A stretch of 64,000 nucleotides of DNA from Spirochaeta sp. (lineage in GTDB: Bacteria > Spirochaetota > Spirochaetia > DSM-27196 > Alkalispirochaetaceae), in the NCBI GenBank assembly GCA_007130865.1, contig SLRR01000131.1, positions 1 through 64,000 of the forward strand, given 5' to 3'. Below are positions 54,629 to 64,000 of this stretch, piece after piece. How positions within the stretch are numbered: the stretch's first letter is position 1; each line of letters begins with the position of its first letter. The notes beneath the pieces were generated by a model, which was not told the DNA's origin, ran no database searches, and saw only the letters and a program-made list of their open reading frames with translations. Made by a program: the position numbers and the translations under genes.

Positions 54629-56545
54629 TCAACTGTCTGCAACTGTTCTCTTCCTGGACCTCCCCGGCGCGGTCCCGGCCGATCGTTTCAGTATTTTTGT
54701 AATCTCCGCGCCGTTAACCGTTTCTTTGTCGCACAGGCGACGAGTGAGCGCGTCCAGCGAGACGCGATTGGCCGTCAGGATCGAGAGAGCTTTATCCAGC
54801 GCGTCGTTTACGAGGCGGACCGTCTCGTTATCTACGCGCGCGGCGGTACTGGCACTCACCGAGGCGTCCAGATGTCCCGACGCGCCCAGGTACGGCGTCT
54901 GGGCGTCTGCGGCGAGACGGACCGGGCCGATCTCCTCGCTCATTCCGTATTCGGTTACCATCCTCCGCGCAAGGTCGGTAGCGCGGGCGAGGTCGTCCGC
55001 GGCACCGGTGGAGACCTCGGAAAACACAAGCTTTTCCGCGGCTCGGCCGCCCAGGAGCACTACGAGCCGTTCCTGCAGTTCTTCCTTACCCATCAGGTAA
55101 CGGTCTTCCACCGGACGCTGCCAGGTATACCCGAGGGCGTTCCCCCGGGGGATGATACTCACCTTGTGAACAGGATCGACGTTTGGAAGAAGAGCTGCCG
55201 CGAGCGCGTGGCCCGCCTCGTGAGCGGCAACTACGTGTTTCTCATGCTCGTTCATCGCCCGCGTCCTGCGCTCCGAGCCGGCAACAACCCGCTCGATGGC
55301 GCTGTCAAAATCAGATGCCGCCACGGCGTCCTTGCCGTCCCGCGAAGCCAGCAGAGCGGCCTCGTTAATCACGTTGGCCACGTCCGCCCCGGAAAATCCC
55401 GGTGTGATGCGGGCGAGGTTTTCCAGTTCCACATCCGGCGCCAACGTGATCGACCTGGTATGGATCCGCAGTATCTCCAGCCTGCCGGTGAGATCGGGCA
55501 AACCCACCACGACCCGACGATCAAACCGCCCGGGACGCATCAGTGCCGCGTCGAGCACCTCCGGCCGGTTGGTGGCGGCGATCATCATGAGACCGGTCGT
55601 GGGTTGAAATCCGTCCATCTCCGCCAGTAACTGGTTCAGGGTCTGTTCCCGTTCGTCGTTGGTGGAGAATCCGGCAGCACTGCCCCGGCGGCCGCCGATC
55701 GCGTCGATCTCGTCGATAAATATTATCGCGGGAGCTTTTTTCTTGGCTTGCTGAAAGAGATCCCTCACTCGTGATGCTCCCACGCCCACAAACATCTCCA
55801 CAAACTCCGCGCCGCTCAGCGAGAAGAACGGCACTCCCGCCTCCCCGGCGGTCGCCTTGGCCAACAGGGTTTTTCCCGTTCCGGGGGGGCCTACGAGAAG
55901 CACTCCCTTGGGCATCTTTCCGCCGAGCCGCTGAAAGTGTTCGGGATTCTTCAAAAACTCCGTGATTTCCTGCAGATCCGTCACCGCTTCACCGGCGCCA
56001 CCGATATCCTCGAACGTTACGCCGCTCTGCTCACCCTCGGTAATCCGAGCCTTGCTCTTGCTGAACGAGAATATACCTCCACCAATCCCGCCGCCCATGC
56101 CGCCACCACGCATACGACGCATCATCCAGAAGGAAAGACTCACCATCACTACGAGAGGCAGGATCCACCCCAGCAGCGGATTCGCTACGCGACCACGGAC
56201 GTTTACGGTGTACTCCTCCAGGAGCGGCAGCAGTGAGGGATCGTCCACCCGTACGGTCCGGAACGACTGTCCGTCGCGAAACGTCCCGTCGATCCGATCG
56301 GCGGAAATCACCGCATCCTGTACCCGACTGGACCGTACCGCGGTCCTGAACTCACTGTAAGTCAGGTCGACTGGCGACGCACCGAAGAACGAACCCACGA
56401 GCGGACGCAGGACCGTCAACGCGAGCATCAGCATTAGCACGTGCCAGTACGAGAACTTGATTCGTCTCTTCGGACTCTGCTTCGGTCCGTCGTTTGCCAC
56501 CTGCGGTTTATCTTCCACGATTGTAACGTACTGCTTCGTACGGAT
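54629..56545 (-). CDS. ftsH: ATP-dependent zinc metalloprotease FtsH (exact start uncertain)
   Basis: [87 protein letters not shown] zinc motif. Confidence 0.95.
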   Translation of the reverse strand: MRTKQYVTIVEDKPQVANDGPKQSPKRRIKFSYWHVLMLMLALTVLRPLVGSFFGASPVDLTYSEFRTAVRSSRVQDAVISADRIDGTFRDGQSFRTVRVDDPSLLPLLEEYTVNVRGRVANPLLGWILPLVVMVSLSFWMMRRMRGGGMGGGIGGGIFSFSKSKARITEGEQSGVTFEDIGGAGEAVTDLQEITEFLKNPEHFQRLGGKMPKGVLLVGPPGTGKTLLAKATAGEAGVPFFSLSGAEFVEMFVGVGASRVRDLFQQAKKKAPAIIFIDEIDAIGGRRGSAAGFSTNDEREQTLNQLLAEMDGFQPTTGLMMIAATNRPEVLDAALMRPGRFDRRVVVGLPDLTGRLEILRIHTRSITLAPDVELENLARITPGFSGADVANVINEAALLASRDGKDAVAASDFDSAIERVVAGSERRTRAMNEHEKHVVAAHEAGHALAAALLPNVDPVHKVSIIPRGNALGYTWQRPVEDRYLMGKEELQERLVVLLGGRAAEKLVFSEVSTGAADDLARATDLARRMVTEYGMSEEIGPVRLAADAQTPYLGASGHLDASVSASTAARVDNETVRLVNDALDKALSILTANRVSLDALTRRLCDKETVNGAEITKILKRSAGTAPGRSRKRTVADS

Positions 56546-56638
56546 CCGGTCTGTTCGGTAGCGCACAGACTTCGGAGGTCGAGTGACCTACTGTTGCTCC
56601 ATGGATATCCGAGCAACGAGCGTCGGGCCGGCGAGCGC

Positions 56639-59600
56639 ATGAAGCCGGCAATTCTCACCGCATACTTTGCACGCCGTGGCGACGCGGACCAGGCGTACCG
56701 GAAACTGAAGCGCAAGCGGCCTCGCCGAATCGCTCTTATTCACAAGAGCACCACCGGGCGCATCGTCACCCGTATCCCGTTGTTCCGGTTCCGGCTCGGA
56801 CGCAGAATGCTCGCCGAACACTCCCGCCGTCTGGTCGCGGGGGAATCCGTTCTCATCGTGGAGGGGCCGGTCCTCTCATTCCGGGGACCGGTTTCCTTGT
56901 TGCGGGAAAACGGTGAGTCGCCGCCGGTGATATTTGTACTTAATCGCGCGCAACGAGATCTGATCGATGACGACGGCTCCCTGGAAGCACCACTTCCCGC
57001 GTCGCGGATTCATGATCGAGTCAGGAGACTGGCGGCAAGCGGGAAGGTAACGACCCTTCCCCACGGTAAAACGACGCTGCTGAATCGCCTTAAAGCCGCC
57101 CGGAAATGGCTCCCCCTGGTTTGTTCCGAGCTGTCCGGCGCGGAGACGCTGGGACAACGTACATCCCCGATCGTCGAGTGGATTCTGGACAATCGGTACA
57201 TCGTGGAAAGCAACATTCAGGAAGTCCGACAGAATCTATCCCGTCGGTTCTACCGGGAGCTTCCTGTACTCGATAACGACCCGTATCATGGACTGCCTCG
57301 CGTATACGGTCTTGCCCGGCAGATCATCGACGACCACGCGCTGCGGGTCGACCAGGAATCGATCATCGCTTCTATCGACGCCTTTCAGTCGGAAAGTCCC
57401 CTGACTTCCGCGGAACTCTGGGCGATCCCCCAGATGCTGCGCATTGCGCTGATCGAGCATATTATTTCCTTTGCTACTGGAGGACTTGCGGAGCTCAGGG
57501 ATCGCGAACTCGCGGACTTCTGGGCGTATCGACTCGTTACCGCCGGCCGGCGCGATCCCGCTCGGCTGTTTCCGATGATGACCGAAATCACGGCCCAGCA
57601 TCCGACGCCGAGTCGTCATTTCTCGTTTCAACTGATGGACCATCTCTACGGTGAGGAAGAACCGGCCGTCCTTGTCGGAGGCTGGTTGGAACGCGTCTTT
57701 CACCAACCGATCGACGATGTGAATGCGCGGGAACGGGATCACCAGGCGAAGGGTCAGATCGCGATCGGAAACGCGTTCACCAGCCTCCGTGAACTCGCGC
57801 AGCTGGACTGGAGGGACATATTTGAAGCGGTAAGCCCGGTCGAAAAGATGCTCCGCCTGGATCCGGCGGGTATCTATCCGGGGATGGATTTTGCCACCCG
57901 TGACCTGTACCGGCGCACGATCGAACTCGTCGCTCGTCGCTCCGGGCGGCGGGAAGACGAAATTGCCCGGGACGTAGTGGCTCTCGCTTCTCACGCGATG
58001 CCTGATGCGGACGACGAGACCGCTCTCGGCCACGTGGGAACGTACCTGGTGGGCTCCCGGTGCGACCAACTGTATACACATGCGGGAATTGGTAAACCTG
58101 CCGCCTCGCGGCTCAAGGACTGGGTGAGAAGCCGGCACACCGCGGTATATCTATGGAGTATCGGGCTCTTGACCGCCCTCCTCCTGGCGTTAATCGGAAC
58201 GGCCGTATCGCCGGAGCTCTTACCGATAACGACATTCCTGATTCTGCTGTTTGCCGCGGTACCGGTCAGCCAATTGGGGTTGGAGACGGTGAACTACCTG
58301 GTGATACGGTTCTTTCCTCCCCGCGGGCTGGTCAAGATGGACTTCGAGGACGCGGGCATTCCCGATGCTTTTAGAACGCTGGTGGTGGTTCCAACGGTAT
58401 TGACCGATTCCCGGACGATCGACGACCAGGTGGAAAAACTGGAAGTACGGTATCTGGCAAATCGCGAGGATAACCTGCTCTTCAGCCTGTTCACGGACTT
58501 CATCGATTCGGACCAACCCCACGCGAGCGACGGAGCTCCCCTGCTGAAGCGAGCGATCAACGCGCTGGAGGATCTCAATCGGCGCCATCCGGACGGGCGG
58601 TTTCTACTCTTTCACCGAAACAGAGTCTGGTGCGAAACGGAACGGAAATATATCGGATGGGAGCGAAAACGCGGCAAGCTGGAAGAACTCAATCGCTTGA
58701 TCGACGGGTCCCGCAGCGACCACGCGGAGCAGATCGTCCATGTGGGCGATGAAGAACAGGTACGAGACGTCAGGTTCGTAATCACCCTGGACGGCGACAC
58801 CCAACTGCCCGCCGGTACGGCCCGCAGGATGATCGAGACCCTGGCTCATCCCCTCAACCAGCCGCACCTCGACCAGGACGGCACCGTCGCTCCGGGAACG
58901 TTCACGATCATCCAACCCCGGGTGAGTCCCTCCCTGCCGAGCAGCAGCGGTTCTCCCTTCAGCCGCCTGTATGCGTACTCCGACGGTATGGATCCGTACA
59001 CGCGTGCGATATCCGACGTGTATCAGGATCTCGCCGGCGAGGGGTCCTACCACGGGAAAGGCATATACGACGTACGGACGTTCAGTCGGGTATTGTCGAG
59101 CCGCTTTCCCGACCAGCGGTTACTCAGCCACGATCTTATCGAAGGGGCGTATGTACGCGTCGGTCTGGCCGGCGACATCGAACTCCTCGACGAATTCCCC
59201 CAGGATTACCTCACCTTTTCTACCCGCCGGCACCGCTGGATCCGTGGTGACTGGCAAATAGCAGACTGGCTCCTCCCGCGCGTTCCCGGCAACGTTCCGG
59301 GGTGCCCTGTTCCCAATCCGCTCTCCCTCTTCAACCGCTGGAAGATCTTCGACAATCTTCGTCGAAGCCTGATCGCGATCGCGAGCATCCTGCTTCTCGC
59401 GGCGGCCTGGTTCAGCGCATCAGAGCGAATGGTGTGGCTTGCCGCGCTGCTCGTTACGGGGCAGCTCTTTTTCAGCACCCTGGTGCAGCCCCTTACGATG
59501 GCAACCACGCGGAACGGGTACCGGTCGTTCTCTCCGTCCAGAATGGGGCAGGACCTTCTTCGTACTCTGGCGGAGGCTTCTCTAATTCCGCACCAGGCTA

Positions 59601-62600
59601 TACTGGCGGCCGATGCGATTCTCCGGGTAGCCTGGCGTCGCCTCGTCTCGCACCGGTACCTGCTGGAGTGGACGATTACCCGCTCCCGTCGGGGAAGCCT
59701 GATCGCCTCGCTTGGCGCGACGGCGCTGGGTAGTACGATCGCCGCTGCGTATCTGGTGACGCGAACACCGGAATATCTTCCCGCCGTCGCGCCGTGGCTC
59801 CTGCTGTGGATACTCTCACCTCTGACGGCGTGGCTTCTGTGCCGCCGATCGCCGGCGGCGAAACGAACAGCCGCTCTACAGGCGCTCGACACGTACTATC
59901 TCCGGACGATCGCACGGCGTTCCTGGCGCTACTACGCGGATTTCGTCACCTCGGAGACCTCCTGGTTGCCGCCGGACAACTACCAGGTCTCTCACCAGGA
60001 TCGATTGGCGATGCGCACGAGTCCGACCAACATAGGTCTCTGGATGATGAGCGCCTTTAGTGCCGGTGACTTTGGTTACCTGACAAAGGACCAGGTAGTC
60101 TCCGTTCTCGCGAATACCATGAACACGGTCACCCGACTGGAACGGTACCGCGGGCACCTGTTGAACTGGTACGACCTGGCAACGCTCAAGCCCCTGGAAC
60201 CACGGTACGTGTCAACCGTGGACAGCGGCAACCTCCTGGGGTTGCTCTGGTCGCTGGAACAGGGTCTGGAGTCGCTGATTACGACGCCCGTACTGGACGA
60301 TAGGGTTTTTTCCGGCGTCGGCGATACCGCGGATACTCTCCGGAACTCCCCCGAATCCCGAGACGCTTCGGGAGCAGCGCTGAACGAGCTGATAACGATG
60401 TGCCGCGTGTTTGAAGACGCGGGAACCACCGGCGGCTTGGCCGCATTGCTCGATCACCTGAGGGAAACCGAGAAATCCGTGAACACGCTCGTCGGGGAAC
60501 CGACCGAGGATTCCTCCTACTGGATTCGACAGATCGCCGGCCAGGTCTCCGCGGTCGGTACGATGCGTGACCGCTACCTGGGGTGGTTCAAGATTCTGGA
60601 AGAAAAGCGGGAGAACGAACTGACACCTCTGGGTAATGATGTGATAGACGCGTTGCAACGGGATCGTCGCCACGCCCCGTCGCTGCTCCGTCTCGCGGCC
60701 GGAAATGTCGAATGTATACGGTTGCTCAGGAACAGGCGCGACTCTCCGGATCTCGCCGGATCCCCCCTCGTGCCCTGGATACTTCGGGTGATCGACGCGT
60801 TCGATGTCGCCCGATGGCTTGCCGGAGAACAGCTCGCGCGTACCCGTACACTCATCGACGACGTCCGCGAGCTTTCCCGGTCGATCGACATGCGTTTTCT
60901 CTATGATACCCGGCGGAACCTTTTCCCCGTGGGCTTCAATGTGGTGGATCAGCGCCCGGACAAAGCGTTCTACGATCTGCTCGCGAGCGAGGCGAGAATC
61001 GGGAGCTTCGTCGCGATCGCCCGGGGAGACATCCCGGTAGAACACTGGTTTACGATGGGACGCCCGCATAATGTGATCGGCCGGCGCCACGTTCTTCTCA
61101 GCTGGACCGGCACGATGTTTGAATACCTGATGCCCTCGTTGCTGCTGCGCTCCCACGGGAATTCGCTCCTCGACAAAGCCACGAACGAGGCGGTGGCGAT
61201 TCAGATCAAATACGGGCGGAAACGTCGCGTACCGTGGGGCATTTCCGAATCGGCTTTCTCCGACCTGGACACGGAAAAAACGTACCAGTACAAAGCGTTC
61301 GGTGTACCTGCGCTGGGACTGAAGCGAGGACTGGAGGAGGAACTCGTGGTCGCGCCGTACGCGTCGCTGCTCGCCCTTGAGATCGCTCCAAAAAAAGTCG
61401 TAAGAAACCTTCGTCGACTCGATGCCCTGGGCCTGCTGAAAGACTACGGTTTTTACGACGCGGTCGACTTCAGTCGCCAGGTGACGCGCCACGGGGATCC
61501 CGGCGTGATCGTTCGTACCTATATGTCTCATCACCAGGGAATGGGCTTTCTCTCTCTGAACAACTACCTTCATCGCGGAACTGTGCGGAACCTGTTTCAC
61601 CGGGATCCGCGGGTACGCGCGTACGAACCGTTGCTGCACGAGAGCGTCCCCGCCCTGTCCTCCCGGTACCTCGCCACGCGAGGTCGGACCCCGGCGCCGG
61701 ATCGGACCGGCGAGATCGTTCCCTCCGTAAGCACCTTTGATTCTCCACATACCTCCACCCCGAAAACGCAATTACTCGGCAACACCCGGTACTCCCTTAT
61801 GGTGACCAATACCGGCGGCGGGTACAGTCGGTGGAACGGTTTCGAGATCAACCGCTGGCGAGCGGACGCGACCGGCGATTCCGGAGGTCTGGTATGTTAC
61901 GTCCACGAACCAGACACCGATCGCCTGTGGTCCAACGGTTTTTATCCGGTCTGTGGACCGGTGGAAACGTGCACCGCGGATTTTGCCCTGGACCGTGCGG
62001 TCCTGCGACGGATCGACAACGGCCTGGAGACGAGAACGGAAATCGTCGTTTCGCCGGAAGACGACGTTGAGGTCCGCCGTATCACGCTGGTCAACCGGTC
62101 TCTTCGCGCCCGCCGGCTGAACGTGACAAGCTATCTTGAGCTCTCACTGGCGCCGCACCGGGCCGATCAGCAGCATCCGGCGTTCAACAAGCTGTTTATC
62201 CAGACCGAGGCATCCGAGGTCCGGCGGACACTGATCGCGTACCGGCGGCTCCGCCGCGACGAGGAAACACCGGTTTTTACCGCACACCGGATCACCAGCG
62301 ACGCCGCGGTAAACGACCCGATGTACTTCGACACGGACCGCAGCTCCTTTATTGGTCGGGGCAGGACTCTGCGGAATCCGGCTGGAGCGAGGGCAACTCC
62401 GGAATGCAATCAGGGGTATGTACTGGATCCTATCTTCAGCTTGCGGGAGACCGTGTCCCTCGCACCGGGGGAACGACGCCGGCTCACGCTGGTACTCGCC
62501 GCGGCGGAGTCCAGGCAGGCGGTTCTCGACCTGGTGGACACGTACGACGACCCCCGTGCCGTCGACCGGGCCATGGGTTACGCCTGGGCCGCGGCGCAGA

Positions 62601-64000
62601 TCGAGCTCCGGTCGCGACGAATCCAGCCGGACGAAGCGCGGCGTTTTCAACAGATCGCGAGCCACCTGGTGTTCCCCAGCGCCCGCATGCGTCCCGTGCA
62701 GCCCGTCACGGAGAACAGAAAAGGTCAGTCCGGGTTATGGCCCTACGGGATTTCCGGAGATGTTCCGATCATGCTGGTGACGATCGCCGATTCCCGAGAT
62801 ATGGAGCTCGTTCGCCGGACTCTCAGCGCCCGCTCCTACTGGCGGGCACACGGATTCACGGCGGACCTGGTGATTCTCAACGAGGAGTCCGACGGGTATG
62901 AACACCCGCTGAGGGATCAGCTTGAGATGCTGACCCGGGCGTACCCTGAGGGCGTCTTCCTGCTGCACGCGGATCAGATTCCCCGGGAGGATCATTCTCT
63001 GCTCATGGCCGCGTCCCGGGTGGTGCTAGTCGCCGCTCGCGGTACGCTGGTCCAACAGTTGGGACTGATCGCGGAAGATCGGTCTGTGCCGGAGATCACC
63101 GTCCGTAAGAGGATTCACACCGACCCCTCCGCGGAGCTACCCTTCATGGAACTCCACTACTTCAACGGTCTGGGCGGGTTCACCGAGGAGGGACGAGAGT
63201 ACGCGATCTATCTCGGCGACGCGGAAACCAACACTCCCGCACCGTGGGTAAACGTGATCGCTAACCCGACGTTCGGAACGGTGGTAAGCGAGACCGGTGC
63301 CGGTTTCACCTGGTATGGAAACAGCCAGCGCAACCGTCTCACGGAATGGTCCAATGATCCGGTAATCGATCCTCCCGCGGAAGCATTGTATATCCGCGAC
63401 GAGGAGAGCGGAGAGTTCTGGACCCCGACTGCGTCACCGATACGGGAAAACAGCGCGTATCGAGTCAGACACGGCGCCGGGTACTCGGTCTTTGAGCACA
63501 ACAGTCACGGCATAGAACAGGAACTCACGATCTTCGTTCCGGTGGATGACGCCGGGGGAGAACCGGTGAAACTGCAGCGTCTGCGTCTGAAGAACAACAC
63601 CGGCCGGCCCCGCACGCTCTCAATTACCTACTACCTGGAGTGGACCCTCGGAGAGAACCGGGAATCCTCACAGATGCACGTCACCACCTCCTGGGACGAG
63701 TCCACGGGAGCAATCCTTGCCCGCCAGCGCTATCACCCGGAATACGGCGATCGGGTCGCCTTTACGACGATCACGCCTGAGGCGGACTCCTGGACCGCGG
63801 ACCGCACGCTGTTTCTCGGAAGAAACGGGTCAACCGCGTACCCCGCCGCCATGGATCGGACGATGCTCTCCTCGCGGACCGGCGTTGGCCTCGATCCCTG
63901 TTCGGCGCTGCAGACAACGCTGGTGATAGTGCCGGGAGCGACCGGTGAGGTGATCTGCCTGACCGGCCAGACGGAAACGCAGGAGCGTGCACGAGACTTG
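56639..64000 (+). CDS. ndvB: Cyclic beta-1,2-glucan synthase (NdvB-like), 3' end outside window
   Basis: Single open frame to window end (omitted from ORF track for lack of a stop): MKPAILTAYFARRGDADQAYRKLKRKRP...; GT84 motifs VRFVITLDGDTQLPAGTARRMIETLAHPLN, GKGIYDVRTFSRVL, RHRWIRGDWQIADWLLPRVP; then GT36/GH94-like region. Confidence 0.93.
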   Translation, partial: MKPAILTAYFARRGDADQAYRKLKRKRPRRIALIHKSTTGRIVTRIPLFRFRLGRRMLAEHSRRLVAGESVLIVEGPVLSFRGPVSLLRENGESPPVIFVLNRAQRDLIDDDGSLEAPLPASRIHDRVRRLAASGKVTTLPHGKTTLLNRLKAARKWLPLVCSELSGAETLGQRTSPIVEWILDNRYIVESNIQEVRQNLSRRFYRELPVLDNDPYHGLPRVYGLARQIIDDHALRVDQESIIASIDAFQSESPLTSAELWAIPQMLRIALIEHIISFATGGLAELRDRELADFWAYRLVTAGRRDPARLFPMMTEITAQHPTPSRHFSFQLMDHLYGEEEPAVLVGGWLERVFHQPIDDVNARERDHQAKGQIAIGNAFTSLRELAQLDWRDIFEAVSPVEKMLRLDPAGIYPGMDFATRDLYRRTIELVARRSGRREDEIARDVVALASHAMPDADDETALGHVGTYLVGSRCDQLYTHAGIGKPAASRLKDWVRSRHTAVYLWSIGLLTALLLALIGTAVSPELLPITTFLILLFAAVPVSQLGLETVNYLVIRFFPPRGLVKMDFEDAGIPDAFRTLVVVPTVLTDSRTIDDQVEKLEVRYLANREDNLLFSLFTDFIDSDQPHASDGAPLLKRAINALEDLNRRHPDGRFLLFHRNRVWCETERKYIGWERKRGKLEELNRLIDGSRSDHAEQIVHVGDEEQVRDVRFVITLDGDTQLPAGTARRMIETLAHPLNQPHLDQDGTVAPGTFTIIQPRVSPSLPSSSGSPFSRLYAYSDGMDPYTRAISDVYQDLAGEGSYHGKGIYDVRTFSRVLSSRFPDQRLLSHDLIEGAYVRVGLAGDIELLDEFPQDYLTFSTRRHRWIRGDWQIADWLLPRVPGNVPGCPVPNPLSLFNRWKIFDNLRRSLIAIASILLLAAAWFSASERMVWLAALLVTGQLFFSTLVQPLTMATTRNGYRSFSPSRMGQDLLRTLAEASLIPHQAILAADAILRVAWRRLVSHRYLLEWTITRSRRGSLIASLGATALGSTIAAAYLVTRTPEYLPAVAPWLLLWILSPLTAWLLCRRSPAAKRTAALQALDTYYLRTIARRSWRYYADFVTSETSWLPPDNYQVSHQDRLAMRTSPTNIGLWMMSAFSAGDFGYLTKDQVVSVLANTMNTVTRLERYRGHLLNWYDLATLKPLEPRYVSTVDSGNLLGLLWSLEQGLESLITTPVLDDRVFSGVGDTADTLRNSPESRDASGAALNELITMCRVFEDAGTTGGLAALLDHLRETEKSVNTLVGEPTEDSSYWIRQIAGQVSAVGTMRDRYLGWFKILEEKRENELTPLGNDVIDALQRDRRHAPSLLRLAAGNVECIRLLRNRRDSPDLAGSPLVPWILRVIDAFDVARWLAGEQLARTRTLIDDVRELSRSIDMRFLYDTRRNLFPVGFNVVDQRPDKAFYDLLASEARIGSFVAIARGDIPVEHWFTMGRPHNVIGRRHVLLSWTGTMFEYLMPSLLLRSHGNSLLDKATNEAVAIQIKYGRKRRVPWGISESAFSDLDTEKTYQYKAFGVPALGLKRGLEEELVVAPYASLLALEIAPKKVVRNLRRLDALGLLKDYGFYDAVDFSRQVTRHGDPGVIVRTYMSHHQGMGFLSLNNYLHRGTVRNLFHRDPRVRAYEPLLHESVPALSSRYLATRGRTPAPDRTGEIVPSVSTFDSPHTSTPKTQLLGNTRYSLMVTNTGGGYSRWNGFEINRWRADATGDSGGLVCYVHEPDTDRLWSNGFYPVCGPVETCTADFALDRAVLRRIDNGLETRTEIVVSPEDDVEVRRITLVNRSLRARRLNVTSYLELSLAPHRADQQHPAFNKLFIQTEASEVRRTLIAYRRLRRDEETPVFTAHRITSDAAVNDPMYFDTDRSSFIGRGRTLRNPAGARATPECNQGYVLDPIFSLRETVSLAPGERRRLTLVLAAAESRQAVLDLVDTYDDPRAVDRAMGYAWAAAQIELRSRRIQPDEARRFQQIASHLVFPSARMRPVQPVTENRKGQSGLWPYGISGDVPIMLVTIADSRDMELVRRTLSARSYWRAHGFTADLVILNEESDGYEHPLRDQLEMLTRAYPEGVFLLHADQIPREDHSLLMAASRVVLVAARGTLVQQLGLIAEDRSVPEITVRKRIHTDPSAELPFMELHYFNGLGGFTEEGREYAIYLGDAETNTPAPWVNVIANPTFGTVVSETGAGFTWYGNSQRNRLTEWSNDPVIDPPAEALYIRDEESGEFWTPTASPIRENSAYRVRHGAGYSVFEHNSHGIEQELTIFVPVDDAGGEPVKLQRLRLKNNTGRPRTLSITYYLEWTLGENRESSQMHVTTSWDESTGAILARQRYHPEYGDRVAFTTITPEADSWTADRTLFLGRNGSTAYPAAMDRTMLSSRTGVGLDPCSALQTTLVIVPGATGEVICLTGQTETQERARDL

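Noticed and set aside
60212-61771. 519-aa minus-strand ORF
   Set aside because: Antisense inside the ndvB frame, no recognisable domain.
1-64000. Prophage, IS element or integrase-bearing island
   Set aside because: No transposase, integrase or phage structural genes recognised; mostly chromosomal-type operons.

Overview
High-GC chromosomal window, probably from a free-living spirochaete (inferred from the flgF-flgG-rod-binding arrangement, a DUF3996-like outer-membrane protein and a Borrelia-like sigma-factor circuit). Contents by position: an imuA-imuB-dnaE2 mutagenesis cassette; an EIIA-PtsI-HPr phosphotransferase set; arsR-arsM; a Cache/HAMP histidine kinase next to an orphan PhnD-like binding protein; a ~22 kb anaerobic purine/selenium-hydroxylase type island (hyuA, ssnA, ygeY, Se-XDH-like, ygeW, ygfK, xdh, ade, guaD, with PLP enzymes, DUF89 and SDR genes); fabH; a complete SiaABCD-type signalling module; MFS and MATE transporters; tRNA-Gln/Glu; apt; a MinD-like ATPase; ROK regulator and nagA; tsaD, yibQ-like and an RpoS-like sigma factor; flagellar rod genes; tRNA-Thr; ftsH; and the 5' ~2450 codons of a cyclic beta-1,2-glucan synthase. 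The most notable unlisted signals are regulatory: (1) many first genes have a sigma70-like promoter whose predicted +1 falls on or within a few nt of the ATG (candidate pervasive leaderless transcription); (2) a 20-bp-period tandem repeat lies equidistant (about -51 to -124) from two divergent promoters in the purine island; (3) a near-consensus sigma54 promoter plus an upstream 20-bp palindrome precede the RpoS-like gene; (4) a row of three stem-loops with related arms precedes tRNA-Thr; (5) palindromes overlap the imuA and arsM promoters. All calls come from reading the sequence; no database search was run.
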